Source: Flavivirga algicola | GTDB taxonomy: Bacteria; Bacteroidota; Bacteroidia; Flavobacteriales; Flavobacteriaceae | Assembly: GCF_012910715.1 (NCBI RefSeq) | Contig: NZ_JABBHF010000001.1 | Location: 7,170-71,169, forward strand | Direction of reading: 5' to 3' | DNA: 64,000 nt | In this document: piece after piece, positions 1 through 8,151 of the stretch | Numbering within the stretch: position 1 is the first letter of the stretch | How the letters are laid out: the number at the start of each line of letters is the position of its first letter | Notes under the pieces: model-generated | Databases searched by the model: none | What the model saw: the letters and a program-made list of their open reading frames with translations, nothing else | Told to the model about the DNA's origin: nothing | Made by a program: the position numbers and the translations under genes

Positions 1-408
1 TCTTCTGCCTTGGCCTTGGCTGCTGCTGCTTCGGCTGCTGCCTTGGCTCTGGCCTCTTCTTCTGCCTTGGCCTTGGCTGCTGCTGCTTCGGCTGCTGCCT
101 TGGCTCTGGCTTCTTCTTCTGCCTTGGCCTTGGCTGCTGCTGCTTCGGCTGCCGCTTTGGCTCTGGTCTCTTCTTCTGCCTTGGCCTTGGCTGCTGCTGC
201 TTCGGCTGCCGCTTTGGCTCTGGCCTCTTCTTCTGCCTTGGCCTTGGCTGCTGCTGCTTCGGCTGCTGCCTTGGCTCTGGCCTCTTCTTCTGCCTTGGCC
301 TTGGCTGCTGCTGCTTCGGCTGCCGCTTTGGCTCTGGCCTCTTCTTCTGCCTTGGCCTTGGCTGCTGCTGCTTCGGCTCTGGCCTCTTCTTCTGCCTTGG
401 CCTTGGCC
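1..408 (-). repeat. 57-bp in-frame tandem repeat (19-aa Ala/Lys/Glu/Arg unit)
   Basis: The marker GCCTTGG recurs at 7, 64, 121, 178, 235, 292 and 349, an exact 57-bp period, then at 394 after a shortened 45-bp unit. Copies are nearly identical at the base level; the main variants are gctgcc/gccgct and one g/a change. On the minus strand each unit encodes about AKAEEEARAKAAAEAAAAK, predicted to form a charged alpha-helix or coiled coil. The array continues past base 1, so copy number is unknown. Such homogeneous arrays are prone to expansion, contraction and assembly collapse. Confidence 0.95.
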
Positions 409-1526
409 GCTGTAGCCGCTCTTTCTTTAGCTCTTGCTTCAATTGCTTCTGCTCTTGCCACTGCTTCAGCTTTTCTTTTTGCTGCTATTTCTGCTCTTTC
501 TTTAGCAGATACTTTTGGTGTGGTTGATACTGTACGTCTTACTATCGGTCGTTTTTTCCTTTTTTCTGGGATAATAAGCGAACTTTCTTCATCATCACCA
601 CTATATCTGTATCTATGTCTGTTTTTAAATTTATAAGCTAAGGTAATGTCGTGGGAGTTTCCAAAATCTATTAAATTACCCATAGCTTTTTCATAATTAT
701 ACTCTATAGAAATTTGAGTACTTATATTAATTCCTAAACCTCCCGATAATCCATATAAGGTATTATATCCTACTTGAGCCCAGATTCCCATAGGGATTGT
801 TAACATAGCAATTCCAGAAAGAACCGTTTTCTCTTTTTTGAATTCCGATCTTATCAATCCTGAAAACTTACTTTCATCAAGAAAACCACGGGTATTGGCA
901 TAACCTGTATACATAACATGGGCTTGAATACTTTGTTCTGGGTCATCTTCAACAATTTTGGATGTTTTTATATTGTATAAAACAGCATTATTAATAGATA
1001 ATCCGAAGTCAAGAAAATCTGTACCGTAATTTATTCCAGGATTTACTGTTAATATAGAATTTGAAGGGATATTCTCCAAGGACGGGTCTGCTGAAAAGTT
1101 TGTTACTATTCTACCATCATTTAGACCACTTTTATAGAACCCTAAATTCATCCCAAAAGTTAAATTGCTATCTCTGTTTAAAGTCACATTGTAAGCAAAA
1201 TTTAAAACACCTCCAAAGGTCGTTAATACACCATAGTTTTGTTGAAATAGTCCAACACCAACACCTATATCTTCTCTAAACCTTCCCGAATAACCAAATA
1301 AGAATGTTTGTGGAGCGTCATCAAACTGACTCCATTGCCTTTTATTATTAAAGCTTATATATTTATTTTGCTCCCTTACAAAGCTAAAGGTTGGGTTGAT
1401 AATATATTTATTGAATTTTAAAGAATTCCTAACAGGTAGCACAAACGAAACAACTCCATCTTCTTGAGTATGGAATTGCTGCATAAAACACAAAAATATA
1501 ATGATATGTAATAAATATTTTTTCAC
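1..1526 (-). CDS. PorP/SprF family type IX secretion outer-membrane protein, repeat-bearing C-terminus (3' end off window)
   Basis: The minus-strand reading frame opens with GTG at 1526 (VKKYLLHIIIFLCFM, a signal-peptide-like start) one base after the stop of the upstream T9SS cargo gene. The next roughly 310 residues look like a PorP/SprF beta-barrel: FGYSGRFREDIGVGVGLFQ, then TVNPGINYGTDFLDFGLSI, and finally ISIEYNYEKAMGNLIDFG and ITLAYKFKNR near the barrel end. PorP/SprF proteins usually stop about here. This one continues with a basic linker (EKRKRPIVRR) into an Ala/Lys/Glu/Arg heptad-like repeat that is still open at the window edge. Known biology: PorP/SprF homologues are encoded next to type-B CTD cargo and help its secretion or surface attachment. 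I infer it serves the protein encoded at 1528-2979. The extension would lie in the periplasm or at the surface. In bases 10-636 the opposite strand is also open, but its Ala/Leu/Ser-only product is an artefact of the repeat. Confidence 0.85.
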   Translation of the reverse strand, partial: MKKYLLHIIIFLCFMQQFHTQEDGVVSFVLPVRNSLKFNKYIINPTFSFVREQNKYISFNNKRQWSQFDDAPQTFLFGYSGRFREDIGVGVGLFQQNYGVLTTFGGVLNFAYNVTLNRDSNLTFGMNLGFYKSGLNDGRIVTNFSADPSLENIPSNSILTVNPGINYGTDFLDFGLSINNAVLYNIKTSKIVEDDPEQSIQAHVMYTGYANTRGFLDESKFSGLIRSEFKKEKTVLSGIAMLTIPMGIWAQVGYNTLYGLSGGLGINISTQISIEYNYEKAMGNLIDFGNSHDITLAYKFKNRHRYRYSGDDEESSLIIPEKRKKRPIVRRTVSTTPKVSAKERAEIAAKRKAEAVARAEAIEARAKERAATAAKAKAEEEARAEAAAAKAKAEEEARAKAAAEAAAAKAKAEEEARAKAAAEAAAAKAKAEEEARAKAAAEAAAAKAKAEEETRAKAAAEAAAAKAKAEEEARAKAAAEAAAAKAKAEEEARAKAAAEAAAAKAKAE

Positions 1527-1527
1527 G

Positions 1528-2979
1528 CTATTTTATCACCGTTATTGAACCTTTTTTTGTTTGTTGGTCCTCGGTTTTTATTATATAATAATAAACTGGG
1601 TTTACATCTTTGAAATCCAATCCTTCTGCTGGCCAATTATTTTGATAATCATTTGTTTGGAATACAATTTCTCCTTGCGAACTAATCAACATAATTTCTG
1701 TATTAGTTCCACTCACATATGCTTTGGGAATTACCCAGGTATCATTTATGCCATCGCCATTAGGGCTAATTAAATTGGGTATGTTATCAACATCTGGAAA
1801 TGTTTCCTCTATCTCAAAAAGATATTGCTTTGATGACACGCAGCCAACCGTTTGATTAATAACAACTTTGTAGCTACCAACTTGCGTTGCTTCGTAGCTA
1901 TCACTATTGGCACTAGCTATTAAATTATCGTTTAAATACCACTCATATTCTGGAGTGTCGGCATCATCGGTAACAGTAACGGTCAATGTGCCTTCCGATG
2001 GTAATAAATTGACAGCTGGCGCTTCTTGAACATCAATACTGCTAGAAAATTGATTGGCATCCAAATCAATAGATCCGCTCGTTGAGCAGGTACCTAAGGA
2101 AACATTCACTGAGTATAACCCTGACTCGTTGGTTTCATAGGTTTGATTTGTAGCACCATCAATCTCATTTCCATCTTTAAACCACTGATAGCTAAGACCT
2201 GACGTTACTGTTAATGTTGTTAATCCTTGCCCTGAACAAAATGGATTTCCCAAACTTGAACTTATAGTAGTTGAGGATCCAGAAGTGGCCTGGCTTACAG
2301 TGACTCTGTTTGAAAATGAATTCGAAGTACAGGATCCATAATTTGTTTCGACAAAATAAGTTCCTGGTTCACTGACTTCCAAACTCGGACCTTCCGCAAC
2401 AAAAACCGATGTAGTTTCACTAGTTTCCTTAAACCAATTAAATGTCAATGAAGGGTATTGTAATGGTGAATCGTTATCTCCTACTCCAGGATTATCTATT
2501 GTTAACAAATAACTTCCACCAGCACAATAAACGGCTGTATCATTTAAATTATTAATTGAAAAAGGGGTGTCTTGGAATTTATAATATGCGGGAAAGGCAA
2601 CTGAGCTACCTCCCGTCGAACCTGGCGAGGTACTTTTCACCCTAATTTTATACCCTTCTCCTGCAACTGTCGTGGGTACAGAAAAGGTAATTGTAGCTGG
2701 AGATGCTGTAATGGCACCTGTATTTGAAGTAAAAAGCACTTCTGGGTTAGAGAAACTCCCTGTCTCATCTGAAAGTTCCAGTATAAACTGATTGGTTGCT
2801 AAATTTATCGCACCTGCATTAAATTCAAATGTAGTATTAAAAGTATTGAAAGAAGGACTAGCACAAGTCTGAGTAAATCCAAATGTAGGCGGAAACACAA
2901 CTTGCGCATTCATTATTTGTCCTGTAACAAACAGAAATACAAAAACAACTATATTATTAATAATAGTAAAATTTCTCAT
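1528..2979 (-). CDS. Secreted adhesin-like protein with T9SS type-B (gliding-motility) C-terminal domain
   Basis: 483 residues. The N-terminal signal peptide (MRNFTIINNIVVFVFLFVTG) is followed by Ig-like or PKD-like beta domains rich in Ser/Thr/Gly, each with paired cysteines and a recurring Y-x-W-[FY]-K/L motif (LTFNWFKE, SYQWFKDG, EYEWYLND). The last roughly 85 residues are a classic CHU_C/type-B sorting domain: NLISPNGDGINDTWVIP, then IMLISSQGEIVFQTNDY and YYYIIKTEDQQTKKGSITVIK. Type-B cargo passes through the type IX translocon and needs a PorP/SprF partner, which is encoded one base downstream. The two almost certainly form one transcription unit. The ligand or surface role cannot be read from the sequence. 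Confidence 0.88.
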   Translation of the reverse strand: MRNFTIINNIVVFVFLFVTGQIMNAQVVFPPTFGFTQTCASPSFNTFNTTFEFNAGAINLATNQFILELSDETGSFSNPEVLFTSNTGAITASPATITFSVPTTVAGEGYKIRVKSTSPGSTGGSSVAFPAYYKFQDTPFSINNLNDTAVYCAGGSYLLTIDNPGVGDNDSPLQYPSLTFNWFKETSETTSVFVAEGPSLEVSEPGTYFVETNYGSCTSNSFSNRVTVSQATSGSSTTISSSLGNPFCSGQGLTTLTVTSGLSYQWFKDGNEIDGATNQTYETNESGLYSVNVSLGTCSTSGSIDLDANQFSSSIDVQEAPAVNLLPSEGTLTVTVTDDADTPEYEWYLNDNLIASANSDSYEATQVGSYKVVINQTVGCVSSKQYLFEIEETFPDVDNIPNLISPNGDGINDTWVIPKAYVSGTNTEIMLISSQGEIVFQTNDYQNNWPAEGLDFKDVNPVYYYIIKTEDQQTKKGSITVIK

Positions 2980-3149
2980 ACGATACTTTCTCTTTTAGTA
3001 AATGAAACTTTTAGAAACAATTATCGCTCTAACAATACTGTTATTATTAGAATTGAAACTCACTTTTATAATAATTGTTGGTTGGTTTAATAAAAGAACT
3101 CGTTTTTTCTAAATCAAGGAAAAAATCATATAAAAATCTTTCCTACATT

Positions 3150-4454
3150 TTAATTTTTGCTATTGGCTGCTATTATCTTATTAATACGTAATCTAAAGTC
3201 AGGTCTTCTCTTATTCTTTAAATCAATAAATGTTTCTGAATTTTGACTTTTCGCATATACATTATAAAAAGATCTGTTACCATACCAGTTTTCTAAATCC
3301 TCATTATTAGAATTATACTCTTTAAATATATTTCCATTACAATTGTTGAAATACATATCAACGAACTTAATTTTCTCTAAATTCTCTTGATTAATTGTAA
3401 TTTTATCATCTAATATTACTGCTGGATTAAATCCAGAAATAACACTTTTATTCATATCTAGCGAAGCATTTTCTCCTATGAAGACTGCTTCTTTGATCAA
3501 GCCCATTTTAATATGAGAACTTAAATCCTCACTACTATTGAACATGGTCATGTTTTTAGCTATTACAGATGTTCCTGGTTTGGTAAAATCGACTTCTTCT
3601 TTTTTATCATATGAAGTAATTTCCAAACATCTTGCGCCATTGCTACTAGTTGCATATGGAGATCGAATGGCCAATGAATTATCTAATCTAGATTGTGATC
3701 CTAAATTAAACTTAAAGTCATTACTATTTGATTTATAAGAAACTGCTTTAAGTAAATTAACTTCACCTCCTAATATTTCGAAAGAATCGCCTGCACAATG
3801 GCTCACCATGATATTTTCTAACACGGTTTCGTTTCCTACGCTAGCTAAAAGTAAACCATCAAAGTTTTCTCCGCCTCTTCTTTTCTTCCCTGCATATTCA
3901 ATTCTTACATATTTCAAAATACCAGAATTACTATTAGTGTTTTCGCCACCATAGTTTGTGAATCTATAAGATGCTGGATCAAGATTTGAATACATGGATG
4001 CAACAGAACCATTTCCAAATTTGTTTGTTGGAGCATCACCTAGTATAATTAAGCCTCCCCAGTCGCCTGCTTTTTTAACACTTCTATTAGAAGTAAATAT
4101 AATGGGGTCGGTTTCTAAACCTTCTGCTATTATGGTTGCTCCTTTGGCAATAGTTAATGATCCCTTAGTTTCAAAATCACCAATAATTACCGTTCCAGGC
4201 TCTATGGTTAAGGTTGTACTATCTGTAACAAAAACATTGCCTTGTAATAAATACGTATCTCGTTTAGATAATTTAGTATCTTGAGTGATGTTACCTATTA
4301 ATATCTGGCTAGGTTCACCATAGTCTGCATTTTTAGGATAAAAATCCGTCCAATTATCTAACCAATTCTCTGTACCAATTATACCTTTTTCTTGCTGTGC
4401 TGATGCACTTCCAATCAGTAGAAGCAACATCATGATTTGGGTTATTCTTTTCAT
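3150..4454 (-). CDS. Secreted right-handed beta-helix-like protein
   Basis: I choose the Met at 4454 (MKRITQIMMLLLLIGSASA, a clean signal peptide cut before QQE) over the in-frame Met at 4490, whose extra residues would spoil the signal. The product is about 434 residues. The body shows the ladder of a known Bacteroidota family: LTIEPGTVIIGD, GSLTIAKGATIIAEG, DPIIFTSNRSVKKAGDWGGL, then KYVRIEYAGKKRRGGENFDGL. This pattern suggests a solenoid beta-helix. Related proteins often carry a T9SS sorting tail. This one ends RLRINKIIAANSKN with no recognisable CTD, so it may stay in the periplasm or leave by another route. It lies 170 bp upstream of the type-B cargo gene on the same strand. Function unknown. 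Confidence 0.75.
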   Translation of the reverse strand: MKRITQIMMLLLLIGSASAQQEKGIIGTENWLDNWTDFYPKNADYGEPSQILIGNITQDTKLSKRDTYLLQGNVFVTDSTTLTIEPGTVIIGDFETKGSLTIAKGATIIAEGLETDPIIFTSNRSVKKAGDWGGLIILGDAPTNKFGNGSVASMYSNLDPASYRFTNYGGENTNSNSGILKYVRIEYAGKKRRGGENFDGLLLASVGNETVLENIMVSHCAGDSFEILGGEVNLLKAVSYKSNSNDFKFNLGSQSRLDNSLAIRSPYATSSNGARCLEITSYDKKEEVDFTKPGTSVIAKNMTMFNSSEDLSSHIKMGLIKEAVFIGENASLDMNKSVISGFNPAVILDDKITINQENLEKIKFVDMYFNNCNGNIFKEYNSNNEDLENWYGNRSFYNVYAKSQNSETFIDLKNKRRPDFRLRINKIIAANSKN

Positions 4455-4888
4455 AACAGTTGTATTACACTTGTTTAGTTCTGTATTCAAATTTACGATT
4501 ATTTACAACTAAGTTCCATAAAAAGCTAATAAATTCGATGAAATGCAAAATATTGTAAGTTTTTTCCTTATTATTTATTCGATATAATGCATGTAAGTCT
4601 TTAATAACTCTATATGTATACAGAATCTTAATATTCATGTTCTTGGTTTAATTAAAAAATCTTGACTAAAAATTAATGTAAAAGAAAATCTATAATACTA
4701 TGATGACTAATCCTTACTTTATCATGTACAACAAACAGCATGCCTATTATAAAGAAAATAAGAAATAGGATTGTAAGGTCTAACTAACCTAATTTTTTAA
4801 ACCTTGTTATAATAATTAATGAAAAATTTCCCTCAGATATTATTTATTTAAAATAAATCGAAGCATTGAGATAATAGCAAATCAATTA
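4455..4888. other. AT-rich intergenic region, nothing recognised
   Basis: About 430 bp between two minus-strand genes. It contains only AT-rich sequence and a 22-codon plus-strand open frame near 4700 that I do not consider a gene. I see no hairpin with a T-run and no RNA gene. Confidence 0.4.
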
Positions 4889-5332
4889 TCAATGAAACTC
4901 ACTGTATTGATGCAGTGCTTTCATGGTATCCTCATAAAATATAATAGCAGCTATTAGATTACTTTTATCTGAATAGGGCAACATGGTTCTCTGGAAATTG
5001 AGGGTGGTTTCAAGAAAGGCATCCGAGGCTTCGAATTCGTCTTCTAAAGTTTCTCTATTATCCTTGGTATTTGGAATTCCCAAAGTAGTCATGGTTACAC
5101 CTGGTTTTGTAGCAAATGCTATATAAGGTAATGTTTTTACAAGAAGTTTTATTCGCTCAATATAAAGTTCTAATAATTGACCTTTTTGCATGCGATCCAA
5201 TTCTTCTTTATCATGGTATTTTTTTATACCTACTTTTTCACTGATAATGCTTCTTGCTGCATCCTTTTGAGCAAAAGTTGCTCCAGTAATTAAAAATAAA
5301 CTGAGACTTAAAAAAATAATTTTCATTTTCAT
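4889..5332 (-). CDS. Small secreted protein of unknown function
   Basis: 147 residues starting MKMKIIFLSLSLFLITGATFA, a clear signal peptide with likely cleavage before QKD. The mature part is mostly helical and charged (EELDRMQKGQLLELYIERIKLL, then TLEDEFEASDAFLETTLNFQ) and ends MKALHQYSEFH. It has no cysteine and no membrane segment after the signal. I do not recognise the family. It stands alone, about 440 bp from the divergently transcribed response-regulator gene, so the two could share a regulatory region, but nothing ties their functions together. Confidence 0.65.
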   Translation of the reverse strand: MKMKIIFLSLSLFLITGATFAQKDAARSIISEKVGIKKYHDKEELDRMQKGQLLELYIERIKLLVKTLPYIAFATKPGVTMTTLGIPNTKDNRETLEDEFEASDAFLETTLNFQRTMLPYSDKSNLIAAIIFYEDTMKALHQYSEFH

Positions 5333-5713
5333 ATTACAAAATTTTCTTGATTATGAATAGCAAAACTATGCAATTTATCTTAAAAAACAACATTTTAACC
5401 GATTTTTTTGCATTTTATCCTGAATTTGACAGAAATCTGTGGTATAACAGTGAGTTACAATTGGATAAAAATATCTAAAAAATAAAATTCATTATTCACA
5501 AATGTAAAATGTTACTTACAATAATCGTCTTGTATTTTAAAAAGTTGGGAATTTTTATTAAAAAAACTTCATTTTATAGACTAATTTATTTGTTTTCTTA
5601 CTTTCACTGCTATACATATTATATATATGTTAAAATTTCGTTTAGAATTTAGATTTAAAACTATTTTCGAAGTTTCAAAAAATTATAATATCCTGAAGTT
5701 TATTTTATAGACA

Positions 5714-5748
5714 CTTAAGAGTTTGTTAAGATTTTATAAATATCTTGC
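5714..5748 (+). promoter_or_regulatory. PmrA-box-like direct repeat plus -7 box upstream of response regulator
   Basis: CTTAAG at 5714-5719 and GTTAAG at 5725-5730 are 11 bp apart start to start (N5 spacer). Ten bases later TATCTTGC (5741-5748) resembles the Bacteroidota -7 box TAnnTTTG. An 11-bp direct repeat is the usual target of a dimeric OmpR-family regulator. Enterobacterial PmrA recognises YTTAAK-N5-YTTAAK. The same geometry recurs at 7940-7985. Likely autoregulation of the two-component operon (inference). Confidence 0.6.
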
Positions 5749-5768
5749 CCAATTAATATAAACTGTAT

Positions 5769-6449
5769 ATGAAAATCTTAATTGCTGAAGATGAAATAAT
5801 ATTACAAGAATCTATCGTTAAATTTTTAAAAAGGGATGCGCATGTATGTGAAACTGCTTCAGATTATCATGAAGCGGTCTCTAAAATCTCAATTTATGAA
5901 TACGACCTTATTCTTTTAGACATTAATCTCATAACCGGTAGTGGGTTAGATTTATTAAAACTAATTAAAAGGGAAGGAAAAAAAATTCCAGTTATTATTA
6001 TTTCAGCAAATAATTCAATCGACGACAAGGTTGAAGGTTTAGATCTAGGGGCCGATGATTATCTAACCAAGCCTTTTCATCTTACAGAATTAAATTCTCG
6101 TATTAAAGCTGTTATGCGCAGAGGCAAATATGATGGTGATACCAATATAACTTTTAACGAAATTAAAGTTAACACGGAAGGCATGCAGGCTTATGTAAAT
6201 AATAAATCGATACCATTAACAAAAAAAGAGTACGACTTACTGGTTTACTTCATCACTAATAAAAATAGGGTCCTCTCAAAAGAGGTTATTGCAGAACACC
6301 TATGGGGTGATAATATTGATGCTGTTGATAATTTTGATTTTATATATGTACACATTAATCACTTACGAAAAAAACTAACAAAAGTCGCTGCTAATTATAT
6401 TAGAACAGTTTATAGGATTGGATATAAATTTACGGATGAAGACATGTAA
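5769..6449 (+). CDS. OmpR/PhoB-family response regulator
   Basis: 226 residues. The receiver domain occupies about 1-115, with acidic pocket EDE (7-9), phospho-acceptor D51 in LLLDINL, and K101 in YLTKPF. The winged-helix DNA-binding domain (about 125-226) contains PLTKKEYDLLVYF, the recognition region VDNFDFIYVHINHLRKKL, and the wing IRTVYRIGYKF. It would bind direct repeats as a phosphorylated dimer and regulate transcription. The kinase gene follows after 3 bp, so they are co-transcribed. Phased CTTAAG repeats lie just upstream of its own promoter and upstream of the glycosyltransferase pair, which suggests autoregulation and control of an envelope-glycosylation operon, a logic like PmrAB. 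The orthology to PmrA is not established. Confidence 0.93.
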   Translation: MKILIAEDEIILQESIVKFLKRDAHVCETASDYHEAVSKISIYEYDLILLDINLITGSGLDLLKLIKREGKKIPVIIISANNSIDDKVEGLDLGADDYLTKPFHLTELNSRIKAVMRRGKYDGDTNITFNEIKVNTEGMQAYVNNKSIPLTKKEYDLLVYFITNKNRVLSKEVIAEHLWGDNIDAVDNFDFIYVHINHLRKKLTKVAANYIRTVYRIGYKFTDEDM

Positions 6450-6452
6450 GCA

Positions 6453-7703
6453 ATGAGTCGGAAAAAAAAAGTAAAATTATTAAAAAAAACAACTCGAAGT
6501 TTCTTCACCTATAGTTTGACAGCCATGCTATTAAGTGTCGTAGCTCTCTATTTCATAACACAATATATAATTGATGATGAGACACAAGAATCTTTAAATT
6601 CTGCCGCATTTAGAATTGAGAAACTAATTGAAAAGGACGGAAGCCTTATTAATATTCATCCAATAATCAATACCGAAAAAGTTACAAACTTAAAATCTCA
6701 AAATATAAAAGATACGCTTTTATACGATCCAGCAGAAGAAGAACTAGAGCCTTATATGGAACTCACCAAATACAGAGAGATAAATGGTCACTCTTATAAA
6801 ATTTCGGTTAGAGCAAAAATGGTGGAGCTACATGACGTTTTACAGGCTATTGTTTTATCCTCAATAATTTTCCTGACAGTCTTTTTAAGTCTTTATTATT
6901 TGAATAAAAAAAATATAGAGTCGGTCTGGAAACCTTTTTTCGATAATCTCACAAAAATCAAAGGGTTCTCGATACAGGACAAACAATCCATAGATTTTGA
7001 GGATACAGATATCGAGGAGTTTTCTGAACTAAATACAGAAATCAAGGCTTTGACCAATAAAGTTATTGCAGATTATGAAAATTTAAAACATTTTACTGAA
7101 GATATTTCTCATGAAATCCAAACGCCTTTAGCTATTATTCAAGCCAAGATTGATAATGCATTTGATGAAAATCAAATAAACGAAAAACAATACAGTCTAT
7201 TAATTGATATCTCCAATAATGCACGAAGGTTGGCCACTCTTAATAAAAAATTAATTTTATTAGCCAAAATTGAAAATCAACAATTTAAATCTTCTAATAA
7301 AATTGATTTTACCGCAGTCTTAAAAAAATCTATAGAAAACTTTGATGGGCTAAGTGAGCTACCTATTCTAACTAAAGAAATGACCCCTATTGAAATTTAT
7401 TTTGATGAATATTTAGCAGGGGTTATTGCTGATAATTTAATATCTAACGCCATAAAGTACACTACTTCTGGTGGAGAAATTATAATAAAAGCGACCAACA
7501 ATCAATTCATTATTTCAAATACTGGCAAAACACCGATTAAAAATCCAGAAAAACTATATAATCGATTTTATAAAGAAAATACAACCAAGAAATCTCTTGG
7601 TCTTGGACTTGCTATTGTGAAAAAAATCTGTGATCGTTTTGGACATACTATCTACTATTCCTTTGATGACTATAAACATGTTTTTAAATTAACTTTCAAA
7701 TAA
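6453..7703 (+). CDS. Sensor histidine kinase, partner of the preceding regulator
   Basis: 416 residues. Two membrane segments (about 18-40 and 130-151) flank a short periplasmic domain of roughly 90 residues. HisKA follows with the phospho-acceptor H220 in DISHEIQTPLAI. The ATPase domain has an N-box (VIADNLISNAIKYT, about 324-337) and a G-box (KSLGLGLAIVKKI, about 380-392). The periplasmic loop is acidic and contains AEEELEPYMEL, including an E-x-x-E spacing; the Fe(III)-sensing enterobacterial PmrB also uses ExxE motifs, but in a glutamate-rich loop that may be chance. It starts 3 bp after the regulator stop and is followed after 6 bp by a small cysteine-rich gene, so the three form an operon. 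The signal is unknown. Confidence 0.92.
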   Translation: MSRKKKVKLLKKTTRSFFTYSLTAMLLSVVALYFITQYIIDDETQESLNSAAFRIEKLIEKDGSLINIHPIINTEKVTNLKSQNIKDTLLYDPAEEELEPYMELTKYREINGHSYKISVRAKMVELHDVLQAIVLSSIIFLTVFLSLYYLNKKNIESVWKPFFDNLTKIKGFSIQDKQSIDFEDTDIEEFSELNTEIKALTNKVIADYENLKHFTEDISHEIQTPLAIIQAKIDNAFDENQINEKQYSLLIDISNNARRLATLNKKLILLAKIENQQFKSSNKIDFTAVLKKSIENFDGLSELPILTKEMTPIEIYFDEYLAGVIADNLISNAIKYTTSGGEIIIKATNNQFIISNTGKTPIKNPEKLYNRFYKENTTKKSLGLGLAIVKKICDRFGHTIYYSFDDYKHVFKLTFK

Positions 7704-7709
7704 TAGTGT

Positions 7710-7910
7710 ATGTCATTAAAAACTACTATTTCTTGCCCATATTGCCATCATAAAATGACCACAAAGATGTCGCAAACCAGCATTCATTATCTACATGAAT
7801 GCAATAATTGCTTCAAGGTATTGAGGGTACCGAAAGATAATTGCTGTATTTTTTGTTCCTATGGTACTAGGAAATGTCCCAGTGCTCAAAAAGCATTTCA
7901 GGATAAATAG
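7710..7910 (+). CDS. Small GDCCVxC-type cysteine-rich protein
   Basis: 66 residues with CPYC near the N-terminus, CNNC in the middle, and the block DNCCIFCSYGTRKCP at the end. This pattern matches the small GDCCVxC-domain family, in which a CCxxC-like site next to zinc-ribbon cysteines is suspected to bind metal or do thiol redox chemistry. Some family members carry selenocysteine at this site. Here the core reads D-N-C-C-I-F-C in place of G-D-C-C-V-x-C, with ordinary cysteines. It follows the kinase by 6 bp and belongs to the same operon. A link to metal sensing by the kinase is plausible but unproven. Confidence 0.78.
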   Translation: MSLKTTISCPYCHHKMTTKMSQTSIHYLHECNNCFKVLRVPKDNCCIFCSYGTRKCPSAQKAFQDK

Positions 7911-7939
7911 TTATACCTTGACTTACAACTATAAATTTA

Positions 7940-7985
7940 CTTAAGGTTGTCTTAAGAACTACTTAAGATTCTGCATCTACTTTCG
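7940..7985 (+). promoter_or_regulatory. Triple CTTAAG repeat (11-bp phase) plus -7 box upstream of glycosyltransferase operon
   Basis: CTTAAG occurs three times, at 7940-7945, 7951-7956 and 7962-7967, each exactly 11 bp from the next. Ten bases after the last copy, TACTTTCG (7978-7985) resembles TAnnTTTG. The ten-base gap is identical to that at 5714-5748. The site precedes the GT2/ArnT-like operon with a leader of about 160 nt. It is the strongest regulator-site candidate in the window. Confidence 0.65.
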
Positions 7986-8151
7986 CCTTTTATTAGAAAA
8001 CCAATGCTTTTAGCTTTGAAATATAAATATGCTTTGCTTATACGGGGATTCTATTTATAGGTTATTTCTATTCCTCTCGACAAGATAATACCATAAAAAT
8101 TACTTGATAGAGCTTAAATAGAAATTTTAATAATCGGTGATAAAAAATTTT

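Noticed and set aside
10-636. A long plus-strand open frame rich in Ala, Leu and Ser.
   Set aside because: It is the antisense of the repeat-bearing PorP/SprF gene; the minus strand gives a barrel with a signal peptide and the correct neighbour.
4700-4768. A 22-codon frame (MMTNPYFIMYNK...) in the gap after 4490.
   Set aside because: Too short, no promoter or conservation evidence, and the surroundings are AT-rich intergenic DNA.
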